From Turicimonas muris (GTDB lineage Bacteria; Pseudomonadota; Gammaproteobacteria; Burkholderiales; Burkholderiaceae_F), in assembly GCF_002221595.1 (NCBI RefSeq), contig NZ_NHMP01000005.1, positions 62,001 through 126,000 of the forward strand: DNA of 64,000 nucleotides. Direction: 5' to 3'. The notes beneath the pieces were generated by a model. It searched no databases. It was given only the letters and a program-made list of their open reading frames with translations, and was not told the DNA's origin. Below are positions 1 through 7,566 of this stretch, in pieces; positions within the stretch are counted from its first letter, which is position 1, and every line of letters starts with the position of its first letter. The position numbers and the translations under genes were made by a program.

Positions 1-147
1 TCCGCAGCCCGAAGGACCAATTAAAGCGGTAATTTCATTTTCTTTAAAAGAAAGAGAGACGTCTTTAATTACCTGCTTTTCTCCATAGTAAAAATTTACG
101 TTCTCGGCCGATAATTTTGTTTTTTTCTGAGTTTCTTTTGAATTCAT
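1..147 (-). CDS. pstB: PstB, phosphate ABC transporter ATP-binding protein (N-terminal fragment, runs off the left edge)
   Basis: Only the first 49 codons lie in the window; the ATG is at 147 on the reverse strand. The fragment reads NFYYGEKQVIKDVSLSF, then ITALIGPSGCG, which is the start of the Walker A loop. This N-terminus with GPSGCG is characteristic of PstB, the cytoplasmic ATPase that energises the PstSCA phosphate importer. The assignment is supported by a four-repeat Pho box and a -10 element directly upstream (190-245). pstS, pstC and pstA lie about 6.5 kb away on the opposite strand, so the usual pstSCAB order is broken here. The rest of the gene and anything following it, such as phoU, is outside the window. 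Confidence 0.85.
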   Translation of the reverse strand, partial: MNSKETQKKTKLSAENVNFYYGEKQVIKDVSLSFKENEITALIGPSGCG

Positions 148-189
148 AGAGATTTCTCGACAATGTGTTCTGTTCAACAAGTTGCCGAG

Positions 190-245
190 ATTCTATTTTT
201 GCTTTATGACGGTTTAATTTCAGAAAGATTACGGCTCCATGACAC
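190..245 (-). promoter_or_regulatory. Pho box array and -10 element upstream of pstB
   Basis: Read on the reverse strand there are four 7-mers at an exact 11-bp period: GTGTCAT (245-239), CCGTAAT (234-228), CTGAAAT (223-217) and CCGTCAT (212-206). After a 10-nt gap follows TAGAAT (195-190) as a -10 hexamer. PhoB binds 7-bp TGTCA-type repeats spaced by 4 bp and replaces the -35 element, so this is a phosphate-starvation promoter. The same layout and the same TAGAAT stand before pstS. Confidence 0.8.
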
Positions 246-306
246 TAAAAGGAGACACGTTCCGCAGGCGATACTCTTCTACTTTTTCCTGTCCGTTCCC
301 TTTCTT

Positions 307-1446
307 CTAATGCTGTTCCAATAAATATTTTTGTAAGTTATGTTGGTTAACAACAAAAAAATCTGCATCGGGGTAGGCGTTTAAAAATGAAGGAGGAGCC
401 GCGACATTTTCTCGTGAAAGTTTTACTTCGAAAGCTGTCATTTGTTGATTATTGACCTCAATGAGGTCAACCTCTGCGCGATTTTTTGTACGCCAGAAAT
501 AATGGCGAGTCAGAGGATTACGGTAGAGCGAAAATTTAATTCTCTCCATAATGAAAAAATTCTCAAATAACGCCCCTTGCTCTTCAGGAGGACGAGTAGA
601 AAACGGACGAAAATCACCAATGGCGGCATTTCTTAGGCCCACATCACAAAAGTAAATCTTCTTTGATTTTTTTAGTTCATTTGCCAAATTCTTTGAAAAT
701 GATGGCAATACCTTAATAAGAAAACACTGCTCAAGCAAAGACAAATAATTTTCTACCGCTGAAGCGCTCAGCCCGCACTCTTTAGCAAGAGAATCAACCG
801 TACACAGACCGCCAATGCGATAGGCCAATATCTCGACCAATCGAGTAAATCCAGCAGGTTTTCTGATGCCGGAAAGAGAGAAGATATCTTTGAAGGCCAC
901 GGATTGGAAAAGCATGGAAAGGTTTTGTTCTGCTTCGAAAGGATCTTCTTCCACCACAAAAGGATAATTTCCATACACCAACCTATCAGACAGATTTTGA
1001 CTGACCTCCCCCCAGCCAAAAAACTTAGTCAACTCTTCCAGTGAAAAAGTCATTAACTGATAAGCTCGAATTCTGCCGGCAGCAGACTCAAACACGCCGG
1101 AAGCCAAATCCAAGGAGCTTGAGCCGGTCGCCATTATTCTGCAATCCAATTGCAAGTCAACCAGTCTTTTAAGAAGTAGACCGATACTGTCAATCCTTTG
1201 CGCCTCATCTATTACAAAAACCTTGTTATCTCCTATGTATTGCTTCAAATCAGTCGGAGAAATCAGCCTGGAAAGATCTGAGCAAGTTTTAGGATCATCT
1301 CCGGAAACCCACAAATGTGGAACCTCACTCAGGAGATGCTTCAAGAGCGTACTTTTTCCTACTTGTCTTGCTCCCAACAAAAGCGTTGCCTTGTTCTTAG
1401 GAGAAGCAAGGAGTCGGTCTGTAATTTGTCGTGGAATATACCGCAT
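307..1446 (-). CDS. AAA ATPase with C-terminal DUF4143 domain
   Basis: This 379-residue protein has a P-loop GARQVGKST at residues 25-33 and a Walker B strand VFVIDEAQ at about 76-83, followed by a sensor-like ATGSS. The C-terminal third has the DUF4143 pattern, including RTKNRAEVDLIE and EVKLSR, which resembles a nuclease-like DxD/ExK fold. Such AAA_14/DUF4143 proteins are common in bacteria; their cellular role is not established. The start codon sits inside a perfect 15-bp inverted repeat (1446-1483), and a weak ribosome site (GGAAAAG) lies in the same repeat. That arrangement suggests control at the start of the message. The gene stands alone, upstream of pstB on the same strand but separated from it by the pstB promoter. 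Confidence 0.8.
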   Translation of the reverse strand: MRYIPRQITDRLLASPKNKATLLLGARQVGKSTLLKHLLSEVPHLWVSGDDPKTCSDLSRLISPTDLKQYIGDNKVFVIDEAQRIDSIGLLLKRLVDLQLDCRIMATGSSSLDLASGVFESAAGRIRAYQLMTFSLEELTKFFGWGEVSQNLSDRLVYGNYPFVVEEDPFEAEQNLSMLFQSVAFKDIFSLSGIRKPAGFTRLVEILAYRIGGLCTVDSLAKECGLSASAVENYLSLLEQCFLIKVLPSFSKNLANELKKSKKIYFCDVGLRNAAIGDFRPFSTRPPEEQGALFENFFIMERIKFSLYRNPLTRHYFWRTKNRAEVDLIEVNNQQMTAFEVKLSRENVAAPPSFLNAYPDADFFVVNQHNLQKYLLEQH

Positions 1447-1515
1447 TTAAACTTTTCCATTTTTTAAGATGGAAAAGTTTAAACTATTCCTATTTATAAA
1501 ATGGAAAAGTTTAAA
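1446..1515. repeat. Three perfect copies of a 15-mer around the ATPase start codon
   Basis: The 15-mer ATGGAAAAGTTTAAA occurs at 1469-1483 and 1501-1515 on the plus strand and inverted at 1446-1460. The first and second copies form a perfect 15-bp stem with an 8-nt loop. In the ATPase message that stem would include the ribosome site and the first base of the ATG. The second and third copies are direct repeats at a 32-bp period, about three helical turns. This looks like an operator with cooperative sites, a translation-blocking hairpin, or both. Confidence 0.75.
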
Positions 1516-1693
1516 TATGTAACATAAATTTTCATACTCTCTTAAACCATAAACAATCTATTCTTTGTATTGGTGTGTCTTCAACCTTCTATATGACGAA
1601 AAGAATGTACCTAGATTTTGCGTAAAGCCTTTTGGTCCAAAGGTTAGGGTTAGTGCTGTGTTAAAATTCTCTTTCCTCTTAAGAGAACCTGAG

Positions 1694-3211
1694 ATGACCC
1701 CACGTCTAAGACTTCAGAACATCACCAAGCGATACGGAAGCACCATTGCTAACCGAGATATTTCGCTTGAAGTAATGCCAGGTGAGATTTTGTCTGTACT
1801 TGGCGAAAATGGAGCGGGTAAAAGTACGCTCATGAAAATTATCTTTGGCTCTGTGGTCCCCGATCAAGGCCAATTTTTTTTCAACGGTAAGCGAGTCAAC
1901 ATTTCCAGTCCGGCTGACGCCAGAAAGCTTGGCATCGCCATGGTCTTTCAGCACTTCGTGCTCTTCGATACTCTTACCGTTAAAGAAAATATTCTTTTAG
2001 GACTTCCGGAAGGCACCAGCCTGGCAAAGCTAGAAAAGGAAATTAAAGAAAAGAGTAAGCACTACGGTCTCGAGGTCGACCCGAATGCCGTCATCAACGA
2101 TCTTTCGATGGGAGAAAGACAGCGAGTTGAAATTCTTCGTGCCTTGCTCACAAATCCTCAGCTGCTTATTCTCGATGAGCCGACTTCCGTTTTATCTCCC
2201 TTAGCGCTAAAGGCCCTTTTCAAAACTTTGCGCCAGTTATCCTCCGAGGGCGTTTCAATTATCTTCATTACGCACAAGCTCAACGAAATTCGAGCATTGT
2301 CGAAAAACTGCTGCGTCATCAGAGGCGGCCAAGTAGTTGCTAACGTAAATCCTCAAGAGATTTCTGAGGATGATTTAGCCAAGCTCATGATTGGCAATGA
2401 TCTTCCGGAAATCCTGCCTAAACCTGAAGTCAAACAGGCTTTAGGCCTCGATTTAAATCTTCGGAGAGAAAAAGTTTCCTATAAGAGCCATTTCCCGCTG
2501 TCCGGTCAAATCCATGTTCCATGCGGAAAAATTGTCGGTATTGCTGGAATCTCCGGCAACGGCCAGTCTGACTTGATGAAGGCGATTTCCGGAGAAGCTC
2601 TCCTTCCTAAGGATGCAATTTCGATCTGCGGAGCTCCTGTGGGGGATTTAAGGGTAAAACATAGACGTGCAATGGGGCTGAGATACGTCCCTGAAGAACG
2701 TCTCGGCCAAGCCACCGTCCCTGAAATGTCTCTTGAATCGAATACTCTGCTCACCAGCAATTTATTCTTGGCTAAGGGATTCATGAGAAATAAAATGATT
2801 CACCGATTTACGGAAACCGTGATTGAAAAATTTAAGGTGAAGTCAGGCGGCAGTCATGCCTCGGCCGCAAGTCTCTCCGGAGGCAACCTGCAGAAATTCA
2901 TCGTCGGCCGAGAACTTCTGCACAATCCTAAGATTCTGGTTCTTAATCAGCCCACCTGGGGTGTAGATGCAGGGGCTGCAGCCTTAATCCGCAATGCCCT
3001 CATCCGTCAAAGAACGGGAGGAAGTGCAGTGTTGGTTGTCAGTGAAGAATTAGATGAACTTTTTGAAATCTGCGATGAAATTGTTGTAATGAGTGAAGGC
3101 AAGATTTCTCCTCAAGTAAAAATATCAGACGTCTCCATTGAAGAAATTGGTCGCTGGATGTCAGGCCTCTGGCCGCAGAAATCCGAGGCCCCTAAGGAGG
3201 CTTCAGTATGA
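1694..3211 (+). CDS. BMP-type nucleoside ABC transporter, duplicated ATP-binding subunit
   Basis: This fused double-ATPase of 505 residues energises uptake of nucleosides or related purine compounds with the two permeases and lipoprotein that follow. The first half has Walker A GENGAGKST, signature LSMGERQR and Walker B LLILDEPTSVLS. The second half has GISGNGQSD, a good signature LSGGNLQKF and a degenerate LVLNQPTWGVD, a usual asymmetry in RbsA/YufO-like proteins. The frame is open back to an ATG at 1565, but the conserved start MTPRLRLQNITKRYG lies at 1694, so the upstream 43 codons are probably untranslated. The stop overlaps the next ATG by 4 bp, indicating translational coupling. Confidence 0.88.
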   Translation: MTPRLRLQNITKRYGSTIANRDISLEVMPGEILSVLGENGAGKSTLMKIIFGSVVPDQGQFFFNGKRVNISSPADARKLGIAMVFQHFVLFDTLTVKENILLGLPEGTSLAKLEKEIKEKSKHYGLEVDPNAVINDLSMGERQRVEILRALLTNPQLLILDEPTSVLSPLALKALFKTLRQLSSEGVSIIFITHKLNEIRALSKNCCVIRGGQVVANVNPQEISEDDLAKLMIGNDLPEILPKPEVKQALGLDLNLRREKVSYKSHFPLSGQIHVPCGKIVGIAGISGNGQSDLMKAISGEALLPKDAISICGAPVGDLRVKHRRAMGLRYVPEERLGQATVPEMSLESNTLLTSNLFLAKGFMRNKMIHRFTETVIEKFKVKSGGSHASAASLSGGNLQKFIVGRELLHNPKILVLNQPTWGVDAGAAALIRNALIRQRTGGSAVLVVSEELDELFEICDEIVVMSEGKISPQVKISDVSIEEIGRWMSGLWPQKSEAPKEASV

Positions 3212-4299
3212 ATTTTCCGATAGCACTGTTTAACCGCCCAAATCCGAATAAATTCTTGGCGGCTCTATCTCCTTTCATGGCTGTGTTTTTAACGCTGATC
3301 ATCGGAGGATTGATTTTCGCATTCATGGGAAAAGATCCCTTCTATTCCATGTATGTGGTGTGCATTGAGCCTCTCCAGACTTTAAGAGGATGGGGAGAAC
3401 TGGGCGTCAAGATGACGCCTCTTATTCTTTGCGCCTTAGGTCTACTGGTCTGCTATCGAGCAAACGTTTGGAATATCGGCGCAGAAGGTCAGCTTATCGT
3501 GGGGGCATTAGCCGGCGGTGTGGTGGCCCTTCAAGCCGGACCTGACCAAAGTCAGCTTTACATGATTTGGGTCCTGCTCGCGGCAATGGCCGGAGGTGCT
3601 TTATACGGGGCAATCGTTGCGTGGCTCAAAGACAAGTGCAATGCAAATGAAATTCTGGTTTCTTTGATGCTTGTTTACATTGCAGAACTCTTCTTATCCT
3701 GGGCGGTTCAGTCCCCTCTCAGAGATCCGCAAGGACTTGGTTTTCCGCAAAGCCCGATGTTTGAAACAGCAGCCTCTCTTCCGATCATGATTCCGGGCAC
3801 TAGACTGCATTGGGGTGTAGCTCTTGTCTGCTTAGCCTTGTTCGGTGTCTGGCTCATCATGTCCAAGATGTTCATCGGTTTCCAGGTCAGAGTCTCGGGC
3901 ATGGCTCCGAAAGCCGCTGCGTACGCGGGCTTCTCTAACCGTGCCATGATTTACTTTGTTCTGCTTCTTTCCGGAGCCTTAGCTGGGCTAGCAGGCGTTA
4001 TAGAAATTACCGGACCTATCGGGCAATTAACTCCAAAAATCTCCCCGGGATATGGCTTCGCCGCCATTATCGTTGCGTTCGTAGCACGTCTGAAACCGCT
4101 TAATACGGTTCCTGCTGCTTTCATTATGGCCCTCTTCTACCTAGGCGGAGAGCTTGCCCAATCAAGACTTGGAACTCCTGCAGCCTTAACCGGTGTTTTC
4201 CAAGGTTTGCTTCTTTTCTGCATCATGGTTTGTGATTCTTTTGTGTTCTTTAAATTTAAATGGCTCGGCTTCAGCCATAAAAAGGAGGTTGCACCATGA
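3208..4299 (+). CDS. BMP-type nucleoside ABC transporter permease 1 (YufP-like)
   Basis: A 363-residue inner-membrane permease of the BPD_transp_2 (branched-chain amino acid/sugar/nucleoside) family with about nine or ten hydrophobic segments. The conserved WNIGAEGQL near residue 90 and ANEILVSLML near residue 145 are typical of the guanosine/nucleoside permeases paired with BMP lipoproteins. It overlaps the ATPase gene and the next permease gene by 4 bp each, so the subunits are made from one coupled message. The exact solute (guanosine, inosine, other purine nucleosides) cannot be read from the sequence. Confidence 0.88.
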   Translation: MNFPIALFNRPNPNKFLAALSPFMAVFLTLIIGGLIFAFMGKDPFYSMYVVCIEPLQTLRGWGELGVKMTPLILCALGLLVCYRANVWNIGAEGQLIVGALAGGVVALQAGPDQSQLYMIWVLLAAMAGGALYGAIVAWLKDKCNANEILVSLMLVYIAELFLSWAVQSPLRDPQGLGFPQSPMFETAASLPIMIPGTRLHWGVALVCLALFGVWLIMSKMFIGFQVRVSGMAPKAAAYAGFSNRAMIYFVLLLSGALAGLAGVIEITGPIGQLTPKISPGYGFAAIIVAFVARLKPLNTVPAAFIMALFYLGGELAQSRLGTPAALTGVFQGLLLFCIMVCDSFVFFKFKWLGFSHKKEVAP

Positions 4300-5213
4300 G
4301 CGTAGCTGCTTCTTTAATCGCAACAACCATGAATGCCAGTACGCCTCTGCTTCTGGCCGCTTTAGGAATTTTAGTTGCTGAACGTTCGGGCGTATTAAAC
4401 CTTGGAGTCGAAGGCATCATGCTGATGTCGGCTGTTTGCGCTTATATGGCCACGGTAGAAACGGGAAGTTTTGCCGCCGGATTCATTTTTGCCATTGTTA
4501 TCGGCATCGCCTTTGCTTTATTTTTTGCAATTTTTGCAGTTGGCTTAAGAGCAAATCAACAAGCCTCGGGCTTAGGCGTCGCAATATTCGGCGGAGGCTT
4601 ATCAGCCTATATCGGCGTTGCTTACCAAGGAGCGGTTCTTCCTGAAAGATCTGCCGACGGCATTTGGCTTTTGGACCAAATTCCCTTCTTCGGTCAAGCG
4701 TTCTTTTCTCAGCATTGGATTGTCTATCTTTCCTTGCTTATGATTCCTGCCATTTGGTACTTCCTGTTTAAGACCAGACCGGGACTTGTTATCAGAGCTG
4801 TTGGTGAGTCACCTTCCTCAGCGAACGCTCTCGGTTATAACGTACCGCTCATCCGTTGTGCGGCTTTGGCCTTCAGCGGCGCCTGTATAGGCTTATCGGG
4901 TGCTTATCTGTCGCTGATTTACACTCCATTGTGGGTGGAAGGCATGGTTGCAGGAAGAGGTTGGATTGCATTAGCTTTGGTTACGTTCGGTACATGGCGT
5001 CCGCTTAGGGTCTTTTTAGGCGCCTATCTTTTCGGCGGCATGACCATGATTCAAATGAATTTACAAAGTATTGGGATCTCCATTCCTCCGCAATTCATTT
5101 CTATGGCGCCATACGCCGCAACAATTATTGTGTTGGCTCTTCTCTCCAGGAACCCGACTTGGATTCGAATGAACATGCCGGCATCGCTTGGCAAACCGTT
5201 CATTCCACACTAA
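4296..5213 (+). CDS. BMP-type nucleoside ABC transporter permease 2 (YufQ-like)
   Basis: This second permease of 305 residues shows the family hallmarks near its N-terminus: ASTPLLLAALGILVAERSG and then LNLGVEGIMLM. It is expected to pair with permease 1 in the membrane. An ATG overlapping the previous stop and an upstream AAAGGAGG give a strong start. A 60-bp gap separates it from the lipoprotein gene, which has its own ribosome site. Confidence 0.88.
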   Translation: MSVAASLIATTMNASTPLLLAALGILVAERSGVLNLGVEGIMLMSAVCAYMATVETGSFAAGFIFAIVIGIAFALFFAIFAVGLRANQQASGLGVAIFGGGLSAYIGVAYQGAVLPERSADGIWLLDQIPFFGQAFFSQHWIVYLSLLMIPAIWYFLFKTRPGLVIRAVGESPSSANALGYNVPLIRCAALAFSGACIGLSGAYLSLIYTPLWVEGMVAGRGWIALALVTFGTWRPLRVFLGAYLFGGMTMIQMNLQSIGISIPPQFISMAPYAATIIVLALLSRNPTWIRMNMPASLGKPFIPH

Positions 5214-5273
5214 CTGAATGATTTTTAGGATTGTTTTTTTACTCTCATTAATTTCACTTTAGGAGACAAAAGA

Positions 5274-6419
5274 GTGAGAATGTCTTTGAAACTCGTTGCG
5301 GCTGCTGCCGCCCTTGCTTCCGTCTTTGCCCTCACAGCTTGTGATGACAAAGGAAGCACCGCTAAAAAGGCTGAGGAGCCGAAAGCAGCTGCTGAAACTA
5401 AAACAGCAGCCAATGAGCCATTGAAGGTTGGCTTTGTCTATGTTGCTCCGATTGCTGACGTAGGCTACACAAAGCAGCATGATATCGGCCGTTTGTACGC
5501 TATTGACAAGGTTGGCAAAGACAAAATTACTACAACCTTTGTGGAAAATGTTCCTGAAACAGCTGACGCTGAACGCGTTATCCGTCAGATGATCAATGAC
5601 GGCAACAAGCTTATTTTCGGTACAAGCTTCGGCTACATGAACTATATGCAGAAGCTGGCTAAAGAATATCCGGACGTCAAGTTTGAACACGCCACCGGAT
5701 ACAAGTCCGCTCCTAACATGACCAACTACAACATTCGCTTCTATGAAGGCCGCTATCTCGCCGGTATGCTTGCAGGCGGCGCTACTAAGAGCAATGTTAT
5801 CGGTTACGTCGCTCCTTTCCCAATTCCTGAAGTTCTTCAAGGCATCAATGCCTTTACTCTCGGTGCTAAGTCCGTCAATCCGAAGATTCAGGTTAAAGTC
5901 GTTTGGACTAACGCTTGGTACGATCCACCCAAGGATACAGACTCCGCTAAGACTCTTATCGGTCAAGGAGCTGACGTCCTTACCCAGCACACCAACACCA
6001 GCGCCGTTGCTTCCGCAGCTGAAGCCGCAGGCAAGATGGTTATTCCTTACAACAGCGATATGAAGTCTGTTGCTCCAAATGCTCAGATCGCCGCTCTGGT
6101 ATTGAACTGGGGTCCGTACTACGCGAAGAAGATTAACCAGGCTCTCGAAAACAAATGGGAAAATAAACCTGTTTGGATGCACTTGAAAGAAGGCGCTATC
6201 TCTCTTGAGAATATTTCCGACAAAGTGCCTGCTGACGTCGTCAAGAAGATGGAAGAAGTCAAGGCTAAGATCAACAGCGGTGAATTCCATCCGTTTACAG
6301 GTCCAATCAAGACCAATGAAGGAAAAGATGCAGTTAAAGCCGGAGAAACTCTCCCTGATGACAAGCTCGTAACTATGAATTACTACGTCGACGGCGTTGT
6401 AGGAAAAGTGCCTAATTAA
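5274..6419 (+). CDS. BMP-family substrate-binding lipoprotein
   Basis: The product (381 residues) is the periplasmic solute receptor of the preceding ABC transporter. It has a lipoprotein signal ending in LTAC (Cys23 from the GTG start), an Ala/Lys-rich linker, and then PLKVGFVYVAPIADVGYTKQHDIGR, which opens the BMP (Med/PnrA) fold. AGGAGA at 5261-5266 is 7 nt from GTG 5274 and 13 nt from ATG 5280, so GTG is the better start. Members of this family bind purine nucleosides. A strong terminator-like structure follows at 6445-6511. Confidence 0.9.
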   Translation: MRMSLKLVAAAAALASVFALTACDDKGSTAKKAEEPKAAAETKTAANEPLKVGFVYVAPIADVGYTKQHDIGRLYAIDKVGKDKITTTFVENVPETADAERVIRQMINDGNKLIFGTSFGYMNYMQKLAKEYPDVKFEHATGYKSAPNMTNYNIRFYEGRYLAGMLAGGATKSNVIGYVAPFPIPEVLQGINAFTLGAKSVNPKIQVKVVWTNAWYDPPKDTDSAKTLIGQGADVLTQHTNTSAVASAAEAAGKMVIPYNSDMKSVAPNAQIAALVLNWGPYYAKKINQALENKWENKPVWMHLKEGAISLENISDKVPADVVKKMEEVKAKINSGEFHPFTGPIKTNEGKDAVKAGETLPDDKLVTMNYYVDGVVGKVPN

Positions 6420-6444
6420 TTCGCTCGAGAACGTTTAATTTGCA

Positions 6445-6511
6445 AACCGGAAATATCAGTCCTTGCTCTCGGATGTTGAGAGAAAAAAGGCGTGATTTTC
6501 CGGTTTTTTTA
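6445..6511 (+). terminator. Terminator after the BMP transporter operon
   Basis: AAACCGGAAA (6445-6454) pairs with TTTCCGGTTT (6498-6507), followed by a T run to 6511. A smaller CTCTC/GAGAG stem lies inside the loop, giving a branched structure. The tail directly touches the reversed Pho-like repeats at 6512-6540. Confidence 0.65.
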
Positions 6512-6540
6512 TGACATTTCAATGACTTTTTAGTGACATT
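6512..6540 (-). promoter_or_regulatory. Reversed three-repeat Pho-like array
   Basis: TGACAT (6513), TGACTT (6524) and TGACAT (6535) are spaced by exactly 11 bp. On the reverse strand they read ATGTCAC, AAGTCAT and ATGTCAT, the same repeat type and period as PhoB sites but pointing away from pstS. The downstream hexamer on that strand (GAAAAT) is a poor -10. It may be an accessory PhoB site rather than a promoter. Confidence 0.5.
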
Positions 6541-6576
6541 TTTATTACACGCAATTATTTGATTTTATTAAATATT

Positions 6577-6632
6577 CTGTCATCAAACTTTCATAATTGC
6601 GTCAAGTTTTCGTCATTTTTCCTTTCTAGAAT
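6577..6632 (+). promoter_or_regulatory. Pho box array and -10 element of pstS
   Basis: Four 7-mers at 11-bp period: CTGTCAT (6577-6583), CTTTCAT (6588-6594), GCGTCAA (6599-6605) and TCGTCAT (6610-6616). Ten bases later comes TAGAAT (6627-6632). This is the classic PhoB-dependent layout, and it matches the array before pstB repeat for repeat in spacing. Confidence 0.9.
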
Positions 6633-6660
6633 GCGCTCAGATTTTGAAGAGCGCTTCAAA
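6633..6660 (+). other. Overlapping inverted repeats in the pstS leader
   Basis: GCGCTC (6633-6638) pairs with GAGCGC (6649-6654). TTTGAAG (6643-6649) pairs with CTTCAAA (6654-6660). The two hairpins share bases and exclude each other. Their role is unknown; a 5' stabilising structure is one possibility. Confidence 0.4.
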
Positions 6661-6698
6661 CCACTCATATAAAAATGAATCAAAAAATAGGAAAAATG

Positions 6699-7520
6699 AT
6701 GAAAACAAAATTATTAAAGACAGCCTTATTAACCTCCCTGTTCTCTGCCTCTATTCTCTCCGGAGCAATTGCGGCTGAGACCGTAACGGTTTCCGGATCC
6801 ACAACGGTTCTGCCGATTATGCAAAAAATTTCAGAATCTTATATGCGTGAAGATCCGAACGTTGCTATCGAATTGTCCGGAGGCGGTTCCGGCAGCGGCA
6901 TCAAAGGTTTGTCTGACGGTTTAACTCAGGTGGCTATGAGTTCTAGAAAGATTAAACCGGAAGAAAGCAAGATTGCAGAAAAAAATAAGGTTCAGCCCCA
7001 TCAAACTACCGTGGCCATTGACGCCATCGTCCCAATTGTTCACCCAAACAATAAGGTTCCCAATATTTCTTTAGATGCCCTGAGAAAAATTTATAAAGGC
7101 GAAATCAAGAATTGGAAAGAAATCGGAGGCGCAAATGCCCCAATCGTATTGGTCTCGAGAGATACATCCTCTGGTACCTACGAAACTTGGGAAGAATTGG
7201 TCATGAAGAAACAAAGAATCTCTCCAAGAGCTTTGCTTCAGTCCTCCAACGGTACAGTCGTACAAACCGTCTCAAAAAATCCTAATGCCATCGGCTACAT
7301 CGGTTTCGGATACATTACTCCAAGTATTAAAGCTGTCAACGTAAACGGCATTAAAGCTACATCTGAAGCAGCTGCCGACGGAAAATGGCCTCTTTCCCGC
7401 GAACTCTACCTTTACACCAACGGCGCTCCGAAAGGTGCTGTAGAAAAAGTTATTTCTTACACCCTTGCTCCGAAAGGCCAAAAATTGATTAAAGAAACCG
7501 GTTTCATTCCTCTGAAATAG
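6699..7520 (+). CDS. pstS: PstS, periplasmic phosphate-binding protein
   Basis: The phosphate receptor of the Pst importer. A Sec signal (MKTKLLKTALLTSLF through AIAAE) precedes VSGSTTVLPIMQ, GGGSGSGIKGL and SRDTSSGTYE, the loops that bind phosphate in this family. Two upstream in-frame ATGs exist (6675, 6696). AGGA at 6689-6692 best fits 6699 (6-nt spacing), giving 273 residues; the frame from 6675 would give 281. It is driven by the Pho box at 6577-6632. A hairpin follows before pstC, which fits higher expression of the binding protein than of the membrane subunits. Confidence 0.92.
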   Translation: MKTKLLKTALLTSLFSASILSGAIAAETVTVSGSTTVLPIMQKISESYMREDPNVAIELSGGGSGSGIKGLSDGLTQVAMSSRKIKPEESKIAEKNKVQPHQTTVAIDAIVPIVHPNNKVPNISLDALRKIYKGEIKNWKEIGGANAPIVLVSRDTSSGTYETWEELVMKKQRISPRALLQSSNGTVVQTVSKNPNAIGYIGFGYITPSIKAVNVNGIKATSEAAADGKWPLSRELYLYTNGAPKGAVEKVISYTLAPKGQKLIKETGFIPLK

Positions 7521-7527
7521 GAACACG

Positions 7528-7555
7528 AGAGAGAGGGGGCTTCGGTTCTCTCTCT
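7528..7555 (+). other. Intercistronic hairpin between pstS and pstC
   Basis: AGAGAGAG (7528-7535) pairs perfectly with CTCTCTCT (7548-7555) across a 12-nt loop, without a T tract. It probably stabilises or partially attenuates the pstS message, as in other solute-binding-protein operons. Confidence 0.5.
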
Positions 7556-7566
7556 GAAAAACGCTT

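Noticed and set aside
307-1515. ATPase gene with flanking repeats considered as a mobile element
   Set aside because: Repeats occur only on one side, with no transposase and no target duplication.
1516-1693. Extended N-terminus of the nucleoside ABC ATPase starting at 1565
   Set aside because: The extra 43 residues are not similar to the family start, and the conserved protein begins at 1694.
4193-4381. Small frames inside the two permease genes on either strand
   Set aside because: They lie entirely within strongly conserved genes in other frames and have no ribosome sites; treated as shadows.
5259-6290. A 343-codon reverse-strand frame opposite the BMP lipoprotein gene
   Set aside because: Antisense to a clear lipoprotein with ribosome site and signal peptide; a codon-usage shadow.
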